Shown here one piece after another: positions 47,593 to 56,046 of a DNA stretch of 64,000 nucleotides. Each line of letters begins with the position of its first letter. Within the stretch, counting starts at the first letter, position 1. Position numbers and translations under genes: made by a program. Location: assembly GCA_004296455.1 (NCBI GenBank), contig AP018280.1, forward strand, positions 4,340,001 through 4,404,000, given 5' to 3'. This DNA is from Calothrix sp. NIES-4101. GTDB lineage: Bacteria > Cyanobacteriota > Cyanobacteriia > Cyanobacteriales > Nostocaceae. The notes under the pieces were generated by a model. The model was not told where the DNA came from. It saw only the letters and a program-made list of their open reading frames with translations, and ran no database searches.

Positions 47593-48738
47593 CATCTTGC
47601 ACCTGGAAATATGAATGTCAAAACCATGACTACGTGCAAGGGGAGTTAGCCGTTGAATATCAAGTAAAAGAAGATACACAATTATATGTGGAAAAATAGA
47701 TTCAAGGGCAGATTGTGCAGCCTGACCCCAATCAGGTGGCGATGCGCCCTGAAAATGGAGATAAGTCCAATGGGCAATGAGGTAAGCAGTCAGTGAAAGG
47801 ATAAGCCAGCGATACATACCCAGCAGAGTCCCTTGCCCAAAACGGTGTAAGCCAAAACGATGCTTTGCAGTTTTAAACCACCCCTCAATCTGCCACCGAC
47901 GCTTGCCCCACCACTTAAGAGTAGAAGCTTTAATTGGACGAGTAGACAAAACAAAGCGTTTTTCTAGTTTGCCATTATCGCGTTTTAAGTAATACCAAGA
48001 AACGGTAACGGGGAAATTTAAACCAAATAAATAAACCTGTTGACCCTGTTGATGTAAACGTCTTAAAAATCTGCCATCAGCCAACTTACGACTACTAGAT
48101 ACACCTGTAACAGCATGATATTTAAGCCGACGTACACCCTCAAGGAATTCTACACTGCCAAAGGCTGTGTCAGCTAAAATAATTGTTTGAAAATGTTGAG
48201 TTAAAGAAAGAGGTAAACGTTTAACCAGTTTGAGCCCAAGCATTGCAGGGGAAGGAGTTCCCTTACCTCGCCAAACACGAAAACTCCAAGGAATGCGCCA
48301 TTGTCCTATTACCAAATAAACTACGACTAGATGGAGACCACGCTTACCATTATAGACTTTGATTAAATCACTAAATTCTGGGAATTTGCCACGTTTTTCT
48401 AAAGTCGTCAGGTCAATAATTACTTGTAAAAATGGTCTGCGCCCTTTGCCTGATGACGATAATGAATTGATAACTTTTTGTAATACTGAAGAGCGAATTA
48501 TCCGAATCATTTCCCTTGTTGACCAAGGATTGATATTTAAAAATCGACTGATTGCGCTTGGGGATTTTGTCTGACTATGTTCAGGTAATGGGTGTCCTTG
48601 TGCCTCTAAGAATAACGCCAACATCGCTTCTAGGTTATCTTTTTGGTACTGCGTCGGCATCAGTTCTTTGAGGGTGTACACTAAATCTTGGGCGTGAGCA
48701 AGCATTTTCTTAGTGCTTTGTTTAATCAGATATTTCAC
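47581..48738 (-). CDS. DDE transposase of the IS701/IS4-like element
   Basis: A 385-residue protein with the RNase-H-like DDE pattern: VIIDLTTLEKRGKF (first D), TIILADTAFGSVEFLEGVRR (second D), and the family's C1 region KRRWQIEGWFKTAKHRFGLH holding the catalytic E. The C-terminal end (SRCKMS) is encoded by the inverted repeat itself, and the stop codon lies about 10 bp beyond it in the flanking replication gene. The terminus thus depends on the insertion site. Apparently intact. Confidence 0.88.
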   Translation of the reverse strand: MKYLIKQSTKKMLAHAQDLVYTLKELMPTQYQKDNLEAMLALFLEAQGHPLPEHSQTKSPSAISRFLNINPWSTREMIRIIRSSVLQKVINSLSSSGKGRRPFLQVIIDLTTLEKRGKFPEFSDLIKVYNGKRGLHLVVVYLVIGQWRIPWSFRVWRGKGTPSPAMLGLKLVKRLPLSLTQHFQTIILADTAFGSVEFLEGVRRLKYHAVTGVSSSRKLADGRFLRRLHQQGQQVYLFGLNFPVTVSWYYLKRDNGKLEKRFVLSTRPIKASTLKWWGKRRWQIEGWFKTAKHRFGLHRFGQGTLLGMYRWLILSLTAYLIAHWTYLHFQGASPPDWGQAAQSALESIFPHIIVYLLLLDIQRLTPLARSHGFDIHISRCKMSRS

Positions 48739-48972
48739 GCCTTTTCTCTCATGTTTTCGGTTGCCAATGCAAATCTGACAATTTCATGGCGGTCATCCCC
48801 TTTGAAACGTACAGCATCTTAGCATCTGTTATTTTGGCATCCGAACCCGTAGTATTAGTTAGCTTGTAGTATTATTAATTACCTTTTTTTTGCTTTCGAC
48901 AAGCCTTTGCTTCCTGTAAGATTTTGCATCATTATATTCGCTTTTACGTGTTTACACAGCTAGGTGCAAGAT
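47593..48972 (-). mobile_element. IS701/IS4-like insertion sequence, about 1.38 kb
   Basis: Ends share an inverted AGGTGCAAGAT: CATCTTGCACCT at 47593-47604 and AGGTGCAAGAT at 48962-48972. One transposase gene fills it. It has cut the CyRepA1-like gene. The exact outermost base and target duplication were not settled. A short element at 52311-52422 carries the same ends. Confidence 0.75.
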
Positions 48973-49114
48973 ATGAGTTTACCCTGCCCAACTGTTCAGA
49001 TATAACAGTTGGGGTGTTGAATGTAAGTTAGATTTATTCCTTGTAAATTACAAGAATAGTTTGCAGGGATGTGAATCTGTTCATTGCCCAAAATGGAGGC
49101 AGAAGGAATAAACC
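48973..49114. other. Short spacer between IS and monooxygenase
   Basis: Contains a small inverted repeat CCAACTGTT...AACAGTTGG at about 48990-49014 that could be an operator or hairpin. It also holds the likely promoter of the monooxygenase gene. An AGGAGGCAGAAGGAA-like purine stretch precedes its ATG. Confidence 0.4.
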
Positions 49115-50602
49115 ATGTCCATAGAACATTTCGACGTTGTGATTGTCGGAGCAGGACTTTCCGGAATCGGCACAGCTTATCAGCTACAGAGCAAGTGCCC
49201 AGGAAAAAGCTACATGATTCTGGAAGGAAGGGACTCTATGGGTGGAACCTGGGACCTCTTCCGCTATCCAGGCATCCGCTCCGATAGCGATATGTATACA
49301 CTCGGCTATAACTTCAAGCCGTGGAAAGAAGCGAAAGTGATCGCCGATGGACCGTCAATCCTCAAATATGTTCAGGAGACTGCCACAGAGAACGGTATCG
49401 ATAAACATATCCGCTATGGTTATCTCGTCAAGAAAGCTACTTGGTCAAGCACCAATTCCACATGGACGATTGAAACTCAACGCAAAGGTACAGATGAAAC
49501 CATCTGCTTTACCTGCAATCTCCTGCTGATGTGTTCTGGCTACTACAGCTATAAAGGTGGCTACACCCCCGAATTCAAAGGTCGCGATCGCTTCGAGGGC
49601 AAGATAATTCATCCGCAAAAATGGGACAAGAGTCTCGATTATCGCGGTAAAAAGGTGGTAGTCATCGGTTCTGGAGCAACCGCAATCACCTTGGTACCAG
49701 AAATGTCTAAAGATGCAGAACATGTAGTGATGCTGCAACGGTCACCAACTTATCTTTTTTCACGCTCCGACGAGGATGCAATTGCCAACTTTTTGAGGAA
49801 GTTTTTGCCTGCCAAACTGACCTATCTCATCATGCGTTTGAAGTACATCGCACTTCAACAGATAACTTATCAGACTATGCGTGCTAGACCGGAGATGAGC
49901 AAGCAGAAACTGATCGACATGGTGCGTCAAGAACTTGGTGCTGACTATGATGTTGAAACACATTTCACTCCGCGCTACAATCCTTGGGATCAGCGTCTGT
50001 GTCTAGTGGCGAACAGTGACCTGTTTCAGGCGATTAAGTCAGGCAAGGCATCGGTTGTCACCGATAATATAGAGACTTTCACTGAAAAGGGTATCCTCCT
50101 AAAATCGGGTCAGGAACTAGAAGCCGATATCATTGTCACGGCAACGGGACTCAATCTCCTTGTACTTGGTGGTGTAAAATTTGAAGTTGATGGTCAGCCA
50201 GTTGACTTCTCGAATACTTATGTCTACAAGGGCATGATGTATTCCAATGTACCAAACCTTGTTTCGGTCTTTGGCTACGTCAATGCCTCCTGGACTCTAC
50301 GTGCTGACCTGATAGCGGAATATATTTGCCGCATCATCAATCACATGGATAAGACTAGCTCTCCTCAATGTACGCCACGTCTGCGGGATGAAGAGCAGAA
50401 TATGACTGCACGTCCCTTGGTTGAGAATTTCTCCTCTGGCTACATACAAAGGGTGATACACTTGTTACCGAAGCAAGGCGATCGCGAACCCTGGACTGGT
50501 GCTCAAAGCTACAAAGGTGACAAAAAAATGGTTCGTTGTGAGCCGATTGAAGACGGTGTGCTGGTATTCAGTTCTGCCCCAGAAATTCAGAAGCATTCGT
50601 GA
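49115..50602 (+). CDS. EthA-like flavin-containing Baeyer-Villiger monooxygenase
   Basis: A 495-residue enzyme very close in pattern to mycobacterial EthA: FAD-binding VVIVGAGLSGIGTAYQLQ, then SMGGTWDLFRYPGIRSDSDM, the NADPH-binding VVIGSGATAITLVPEM, and a Baeyer-Villiger fingerprint variant FEGKIIHPQKWD. Later come YNPWDQRLCLVANSDLFQAI and VTATGLNL. It would insert oxygen next to ketones using NADPH, FAD and O2. It stands alone between two insertion sequences, on the opposite strand to both. This suggests capture by the element or horizontal gain. The substrate is unknown. Confidence 0.88.
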   Translation: MSIEHFDVVIVGAGLSGIGTAYQLQSKCPGKSYMILEGRDSMGGTWDLFRYPGIRSDSDMYTLGYNFKPWKEAKVIADGPSILKYVQETATENGIDKHIRYGYLVKKATWSSTNSTWTIETQRKGTDETICFTCNLLLMCSGYYSYKGGYTPEFKGRDRFEGKIIHPQKWDKSLDYRGKKVVVIGSGATAITLVPEMSKDAEHVVMLQRSPTYLFSRSDEDAIANFLRKFLPAKLTYLIMRLKYIALQQITYQTMRARPEMSKQKLIDMVRQELGADYDVETHFTPRYNPWDQRLCLVANSDLFQAIKSGKASVVTDNIETFTEKGILLKSGQELEADIIVTATGLNLLVLGGVKFEVDGQPVDFSNTYVYKGMMYSNVPNLVSVFGYVNASWTLRADLIAEYICRIINHMDKTSSPQCTPRLRDEEQNMTARPLVENFSSGYIQRVIHLLPKQGDREPWTGAQSYKGDKKMVRCEPIEDGVLVFSSAPEIQKHS

Positions 50603-50652
50603 TAGCTGAGAAGCGAGTTTATTTGATATACACGTGACTGATGAGAAAACTT

Positions 50653-52035
50653 CTAAGAAACACATTCGTTAGGTGTTGAAATAGGGATGAGTTCTAAGCC
50701 AAAAGCTTGAGCTTTTTTATTGAGGTTTTTGAGCGTGCGCTCTCGATATTGTTGCTCGTAAGCATCAATACCAGGGTCAGTATAGCGATCGCCAGATGTC
50801 CAAAGGCGATAGAAAATACGTGCCAATTTATGAGCAGTAGCAGTAATCGCCTTGGGAGCGCCCATTCGTGATTGCATACGACGGTAATATGCACCCAAAG
50901 CAGAATGACTGCGACATAGAGTTTGTGCAGCCATACGAAAAGCGTTGGCGGCTCGATTGACAACAGAACGAGTTTTAGAACTTTTAACTTTACCGCCAGT
51001 AATACGACTACCAGGGCATAGACCTAACCAGGAAGTAAAGTGCTTAACACTTGGAAAACGAGAAGCGTCTAAACCGACCTCAGACAGTAATATCAATACA
51101 GTTAAAGCACCAAAACCATCAACAGCTGTAAAATCAACTCCACTAATACGGTATAAATGTGTACGCAGGTCAAATTGCGGCGCATTACCAGGTTGCTTTT
51201 TACCCCGGCGTTTAGGTTTGGCTAAAGGCTTTTGTTCGACATCAACTTTATCAGTAAATGATGCTAAACATTGCTCGACTTGGCAATCGCATTTCTGGAT
51301 TTGAGTCTGATAAAACTCGTAAAGCTGTAGTTCCTGTTCGAGGATAAAAACTAATTCGGGACGATAATTTCCAGTCAAGGAAGCTGCTATTTCTTCCAAG
51401 CTAGCCTTAATGCGCCCATCCTTAAAAGATGCCAATTTAATTGGGTTGCGTTCCCCAGAAACAATTGCGCGAATGATGCTCAAGCCAGTAGTGCCTGTAA
51501 TATCGCTGATGACTCGATGTAATTGTATATTCATCTGTGTTAATGCTTTTTGCATCCTCTGTACATGGGCGCAAGCACTTTTAATCAAATTATCTCTTTG
51601 ACGTATATAGCTACGAAGCATACATATCTGGTCTTCTGGGCGAAATGAACCTGACAGTAAACCATAAGTATGTAACTGTTGTAGCCACTGACAATCTAAG
51701 ACATCGGTTTTACAACCTGGTACAGTTTTGACGTAGTGAGCATTCACCAACTTGACTTCAAAACCGCGACTTTCTAAAACTTGGAATACAGGTATCCAAT
51801 AGACCCCCGTTGATTCCATTGCGATAGTCTCAACACCACATTGCTTTAACCAATCTGCCATTGCATATAAATCAGCAGTAAAACAAGCAAAACTACGTAC
51901 ATTCTCCTTATCTCTTCCCAAGGGTATACTTACCCAGTGCCTATCTGCACCAATATCAATGCCTGCTGCATTTGGGTTTATTAGTGAAAAATTCGCATCT
52001 AAATTCTGTTTTTTAGACTTTTGGGGTTTTCTCAT
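50653..52035 (-). CDS. IS110-family transposase (DEDD)
   Basis: A 460-residue protein. The N-terminal RuvC-like domain shows AAGIDIGADRHWVSIPLGRD, ETIAMESTGVYWIPVFQVLE and KTDVLDCQWLQQLHTYGLL (the D-E-D-D residues). The C-terminal Tnp domain shows VDGFGALTVLILLSEVGLD, FTSWLGLCPGSRITGGKVKS and the conserved Ser-containing NRAANAFRMAAQTL. IS110 elements use a bridge RNA from a non-coding end. Here only about 50 bp separate the gene from the monooxygenase stop. Intact by reading frame. Confidence 0.9.
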   Translation of the reverse strand: MRKPQKSKKQNLDANFSLINPNAAGIDIGADRHWVSIPLGRDKENVRSFACFTADLYAMADWLKQCGVETIAMESTGVYWIPVFQVLESRGFEVKLVNAHYVKTVPGCKTDVLDCQWLQQLHTYGLLSGSFRPEDQICMLRSYIRQRDNLIKSACAHVQRMQKALTQMNIQLHRVISDITGTTGLSIIRAIVSGERNPIKLASFKDGRIKASLEEIAASLTGNYRPELVFILEQELQLYEFYQTQIQKCDCQVEQCLASFTDKVDVEQKPLAKPKRRGKKQPGNAPQFDLRTHLYRISGVDFTAVDGFGALTVLILLSEVGLDASRFPSVKHFTSWLGLCPGSRITGGKVKSSKTRSVVNRAANAFRMAAQTLCRSHSALGAYYRRMQSRMGAPKAITATAHKLARIFYRLWTSGDRYTDPGIDAYEQQYRERTLKNLNKKAQAFGLELIPISTPNECVS

Positions 52036-52262
52036 CAGAAGGATTGAGTTGCATTACTTGTTAGCGGTATCATGCCTGGGTGGGGCAAATAAATCTAATC
52101 TTCTAAACGGGATAGTGACAATCACTTCACCAATATTGCCGCCAACAGCACCCAGAACCAGGCTTATATACGGGCGCAAAAAGCACCATTGTTAACACGG
52201 TTGTAGCTGTCATGACACCAATAAGAGTGTAATATTTATTGACCTTAACGCTCCCAATACTG
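52036..52262 (-). other. IS110 upstream end or relic of a membrane-protein gene
   Basis: Minus-strand frames read YYTLIGVMTATTVLTMVLFA, then after a one-base shift LVLGAVGGNIGEVIVTIPF and RRLDLFAPPRHDTANK with a TAA at about 52063. This looks like the last segment of a transporter broken by a frameshift. The same DNA could instead be the non-coding left end of the IS110 element, which would encode its bridge RNA. I cannot choose between these. Confidence 0.35.
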
Positions 52263-52263
52263 T

Positions 52264-52472
52264 GTTTCTTTTATTTGTTGCTAGTGGCGTAGTCCGCTAG
52301 TTGGAGGCTTATATCTTGCACCTGGGTGAAAAACCAAGGTTTCTTGAGAATTACTAATCATCAAAACCTTAATTTTGGGTTGAGAAAACCAGTTTTTTAG
52401 GTCTTGTTGAGAATGGTGCAAGATGTGAGCGCCCAACTAGCCGCGTTTTTCGCCGCTAGCAACAAATGAAAC
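52264..52472. repeat. Nested palindromic MITE sharing ends with the IS701-like element
   Basis: The outer inverted repeat GTTTCTTTTATTTGTTGCTA matches, with few differences, the complement of 52451-52472. Inside it ATCTTGCACC (52313-52322) and GGTGCAAGAT (52416-52425) are the same ends as those of the insertion sequence at 47593-48972. The core has no gene. It may be a non-autonomous derivative mobilised by that transposase, sitting in an older palindrome. Confidence 0.6.
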
Positions 52473-52590
52473 TAACACCAATTCGCAATACTCGCTGTCG
52501 CGTAGGCGCAAGCTACGCAATTAAAAAATCTAGATTTAGCAATGGTTCCGTAGATTCCATCTGTAGCCTAATTTTAGAGAATTGGTATAA
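52473..52590. repeat. MITE-like inverted-repeat element, about 118 bp
   Basis: TAACACCAATTC at the left is matched inversely by GAATTGGTATAA at the right. An inner hairpin of the GCGTAGGCGCAAGCTACGC type is a frequent cyanobacterial palindrome. It directly abuts the preceding palindromic repeat. From 52591 to 52950 I see only a small hairpin (GTATAGTTCAAC...GTTGTGCAACTATAC, 52624-52660) and HIP1 sites. Confidence 0.55.
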
Positions 52591-52950
52591 CACATTTTTC
52601 CAAAAGAAATAAAAGCTTTGCTGTATAGTTCAACGTCTGCTAAGTTGTGCAACTATACTGCATTTTTCGTGGATAATTACTCCACGACCACTTTCAATAC
52701 TGGTGCTAGTAGTGGTGTAAATAGTTTTCTACTATGTTTGGAAGGAAGTTTTTTAAAAATTTAGAGTGAAAAGGAATAGCGATCGCCCACAGGTTTCTCT
52801 TCACTAACTTTAAATTTAACAGTACTTTAAAATCCAGCAACAAAAGCGATCGCGTAGCAACCCCTCTGAAGTATCCTGTAGTAAATCAGAAAGAATATCG
52901 CAGTCGTAAGCTGACGTGCAGCTAAATTGTATAAATAAAAAACATCAAGT

Positions 52951-53018
52951 TATTGTAGTGCGGAGAGAAGTTTCCGGGGAGATGTTCTTCACGGAAAACT
53001 CCGGGGCATCTTGCCCGC
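52951..53018 (+). repeat. Hairpin repeat, copy 1 (inverse partner at 55918-55985)
   Basis: GGGGAGATGTTCTTCACGGA followed by AAACTCCGGGG recurs in opposite orientation at 55918-55985 with few changes over about 48 bp. Each copy can fold through AGTTT-type and AAACT-type arms. The two copies flank the nifB piece and its recombinase. Confidence 0.6.
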
Positions 53019-53055
53019 GTCTAATACACAAGTTAAATGGGCCACAGCTTATTAC

Positions 53056-53190
53056 AACTGTTGACGTAAAGAGTTAATATACTTGCTAATTTCCCGTACT
53101 CTTCTCAGCAAATTTAAGGCTGCTTCGGCTGTACGGAGGGCTTACGAGCTTTACCGCGTTTTTTTACTCTTGAAATTTAGCGATTTCCGT
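53056..53190 (-). pseudogene. Relic of an unrecognised gene end next to the nifB 3' break
   Basis: Minus-strand codons read RVKKRGKARK, then after a frameshift ALRTAEAALNLLRRVREISK and YINSLRQQL with a TAA. The basic-then-helical character looks like the C-terminus of a DNA-associated protein, but no family is recognised. It lies in the foreign DNA at the 3' break of nifB. Confidence 0.3.
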
Positions 53191-53273
53191 TCGCGGGATT
53201 GTAAACCAGCCCTTGACTTCCAAAACTGGCTGAAAACTTTGGTGGTGGGTGGTTCTGACAATTTATTGATAGC

Positions 53274-54163
53274 GTAAATTCTTGGCTGCGGTCTTCTCCC
53301 AATAAACCTACCGCATCTGCACGACACTGGCGACAGTGGCGCATCATTTTCATGTTACCAGAACAGCTATCTTGTACTGATTTCAATTCCGAAGATGTGG
53401 GACCACGCTGTCCAGTTAAGCCAAAGTGAGTGCCATGTTCAGGTGCGGAAATCAGGGGCATAATGTTGTGCAGAAATGCGCCGTTTTCGCGAATCATCTT
53501 GTTAACTTCAACAAGATGTTGGTCGTTGATTCCCGGAATCATGACTGAGTTAACTTTACAGAGAATGTCTGCTTCTCTAAGTGCTTGCAAACCTTCCATC
53601 TGTTTTTCTAACAGAATTTTGGCACCTTCAACACCTCTATAACGCTTACGTTTGTAGTGAACCCAGGAATAAATTTGTGCGCCTATTTCAGGGTCAATTG
53701 TATTAAGAGTAATCGTAACGTGGTCAATATTTAGTTGTTTGATTCTATCTATATATTCGGGCAGCATTAAACCGTTTGTTGATAAACAGAGTTTAATGTC
53801 TGGTGCTTTGTCAGCAATTAATTCAAAGGTTCGGAAAGTCTTTTCAGGATTAGCTAATGGGTCGCCAGGGCCTGCAATTCCCAATACTGTCATTTGGGGA
53901 ATTTTGCTAGCAACAACTAAGACTTTGTGTGCTGCTTCTTCGGGTGTTAGCAATTCGCTAACTACACCGGGACGGCTTTCGTTTGCACAATCATATTTAC
54001 GGTTGCAGTAGTTGCATTGAATATTGCAGGCTGGTGCAACTGCAACGTGCATTCTTGCGTAATGATGGTGTGCTTCTTCACTATAACAAGGATGCTTGGC
54101 GATGCGTTCCTTGATTTTTTCTTCCATTTCCACGGTGGCGCTGTTGCCTGTGCATCCGCAAGT
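53274..54163 (-). CDS. nifB: Nitrogenase cofactor maturase NifB, middle part, interrupted on both sides
   Basis: About 296 codons of clear NifB. It starts at the conserved [12 protein letters not shown] and includes the radical-SAM cluster ligands [17 protein letters not shown], then [30 protein letters not shown] and the Cys-rich [18 protein letters not shown]. After RSQEF (about 53276) it becomes unrelated sequence ([14 protein letters not shown]). Upstream of TCGC (about 54163) it becomes the leader of a recombinase gene on the other strand. The true start and the C-terminal NifX-like domain are both missing, so nifB is split by two separate insertions. Confidence 0.92.
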
Positions 54164-54203
54164 TAGGTATAATGCTTTTGGCTTGCCATGAAAAACTGTA
54201 ACT

Positions 54204-55613
54204 ATGCGTGATTTATCAAGGGCTTTAGGGTATTGTCGCGTTTCCACCCAACGACAAAATACAGAGGGACATGGGTTGGAGCGCTATATCGATCGCTTAA
54301 AACAATATGGCTTGACTGATGAACAGATTCATTGGGATATCGAATCGGGTGCTAGCGAGAAGCGTAAGGGATATAATCGCGTTTTGGAACTAGTGCGATC
54401 GCATCAAATTGATCAAATTATTGTGCCATGTTTTGACCGATTCACGCGATCGGCTTTGGGCTGGGAAGTCGCCCGCCAGGAATTACAAGAGTTTGGGGTG
54501 GAGTTACTTTTCCTTGATGGGGGAGGATTAGACCTGGAAACTCCTGAAGGTTTGTTTACTTCGCGAATATTAGCGGCGATGTCTGCACAAGTTCGAGATA
54601 AAAATAGATACAACTCAATTCAAGGGCATAGATACTTTCAAGAAAAGCGGAAAATTTATCGTGCTGTCTTTGGTTTTGTGAAGGAAGGAGATAGTGTCAA
54701 ACCCAATCGCGCCGAATATCGAAACAGTGGCAAATCCTATGCTGATGTTGCGATCGAATGTGTGTCCATGTTTATTGAGACTGGGGAATTGGCGAGAACT
54801 ATCCGCCGGATGATCGATAAATACGGAGTTGTGCGCCTAGGTAATTCAAGCTGGGAAGATTTCCCGCGAGATATCTCAAAATTTCGCAAGTGGCTAGAGC
54901 ATCCCCAATTATGCGGCATGGTTCGATACTATCCTGATGATGCGAGTAAAACACTGATACTTGAATCCAACCATGAGAAGATTATTAGTGTTGAGCAACA
55001 CAACCAAATTAAAAATTTACTGAGTAAACACCCACGGGCAAGGCGAATTTACCCAAATAATCCCCTAGTGGGTATTGCTTTTTGTGGGGTGTGTGGCGCG
55101 AAAATGGAGAAAGTCAGCAATACTTATGGGGGTAAGCGTTACGAGCATTTGCGCTGTACTGCTGCATATCCACCACCCAGAAAAACACAGTCATGTCAAT
55201 CACGAATCTATTTCAAGTTAACTGATGCCGTTGCTGCTTGTATAAAAAAGTTAAGGGAGAGGGCAGAAGCGATCGCTAATAATATTCCATCGGTACATAT
55301 TCAAGATATACCTCCTGAAATTATTGAGTTGCAGCAGCAGATTTTAACTTTGAAACGGTTAGATGATCCTGATTTGCAAAGTGTAATCTTAAATAAGGAG
55401 CAGCGATTAGAAAGCTTAATTAAATCGTCTCAGCTAAATGTTGTTGCTGATGAGATGCGAGGTCGAGTTTTGCGAGGGCTGGCATCGAACAAGGAGTTCT
55501 GGGATGCAGCTAGTCCGGCTGAACTGACTGCCATTTTTCATGAATTGGTTGAGTCTTTAACCTGTTTGGAGCTTGATGGAGTCCGGGTTTTCTCTGCACA
55601 GCTTAAAATCTGA
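54204..55613 (+). CDS. Large serine recombinase (XisF-type), nifB 5' element
   Basis: A 469-residue protein. The resolvase domain has [20 protein letters not shown] (nucleophilic serine about residue 14), [20 protein letters not shown] and [20 protein letters not shown]. The recombinase domain has [15 protein letters not shown] zinc ribbon has [11 protein letters not shown]...LRCTAA. A coiled segment follows. It differs clearly from the recombinase at 44966-46294, so the two elements are expected to use different core sites. Its start overlaps the reverse of the nifB-side leader, placing it hard against the junction. Confidence 0.88.
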   Translation: MRDLSRALGYCRVSTQRQNTEGHGLERYIDRLKQYGLTDEQIHWDIESGASEKRKGYNRVLELVRSHQIDQIIVPCFDRFTRSALGWEVARQELQEFGVELLFLDGGGLDLETPEGLFTSRILAAMSAQVRDKNRYNSIQGHRYFQEKRKIYRAVFGFVKEGDSVKPNRAEYRNSGKSYADVAIECVSMFIETGELARTIRRMIDKYGVVRLGNSSWEDFPRDISKFRKWLEHPQLCGMVRYYPDDASKTLILESNHEKIISVEQHNQIKNLLSKHPRARRIYPNNPLVGIAFCGVCGAKMEKVSNTYGGKRYEHLRCTAAYPPPRKTQSCQSRIYFKLTDAVAACIKKLRERAEAIANNIPSVHIQDIPPEIIELQQQILTLKRLDDPDLQSVILNKEQRLESLIKSSQLNVVADEMRGRVLRGLASNKEFWDAASPAELTAIFHELVESLTCLELDGVRVFSAQLKI

Positions 55614-55917
55614 TTTCTTTCATCCTCTGGTAAAGAAGCCAAATACCGCTCTGCCATTGCCCATAAAATGTCTGAGACTTTTTTGCTGATTACCATTGTT
55701 CTGTGTCGGTCGTTAATTTTAATTTAGTTCATGGCTCAAAAAAATCTGTTATGGAATAACCGATCGCACTTGGTAATTTGATATCATGTCCGAAACCAAA
55801 ACTTGTGATTAAAAATTCTCTGCTTTCCCCTATCTCCTCATATCCCCATAGGCACAGATGATATTAAGGAATCATGTAAAAATAAGTAGTGTAAGCGTCT
55901 TGCTTGCTATTTCCCAA

Positions 55918-55985
55918 AGGTGGGCTTTCCAACCCCGGAGTTTTCCCTGAAGAACATCTCCCCGAAAACTCCTCTCCACAATACT
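55918..55985 (-). repeat. Hairpin repeat, copy 2 (inverse partner at 52951-53018)
   Basis: Read on minus, GAGTTTTCGGGGAGATGTTC then TTCAGGGAAAACTCCGGGG matches copy 1. Here the arms GGAGTTTTC and GAAAACTCC are perfect complements around a loop of about 18 bases, so it could act as a bidirectional hairpin. Confidence 0.6.
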
Positions 55986-56004
55986 GGTTCAATTTATTTT
56001 TACA

Positions 56005-56046
56005 CTTATACTTATACTTATACTTATACTTATACTTATACTTATA
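56005..56046. repeat. Hexanucleotide tandem repeat (CTTATA)7
   Basis: Seven perfect copies of CTTATA in a row. Read on minus they would encode alternating Tyr-Lys, but no credible gene surrounds them. Short tandem repeats of 7 bp are common in Nostocales; a 6-bp unit is less usual. Confidence 0.9.

Larger units (their letters stand above)
44898..53274. mobile_element. Fused remains of nifH- and nifB-inserted elements
   Basis: This 8.4-kb segment is bounded by the broken 5' side of the nifH piece and the broken 3' side of the nifB piece. It carries a serine recombinase, a truncated plasmid-type replication protein, an IS701/IS4-like element, an EthA-like gene, an IS110-family element and MITEs. 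A recombinase is found only at the nifH end. The nifB 3' part, fdxN, nifS, nifU and nifH 5' part expected between the two insertion points are not here, so two elements appear to have been joined by deletion or rearrangement. Confidence 0.6.
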
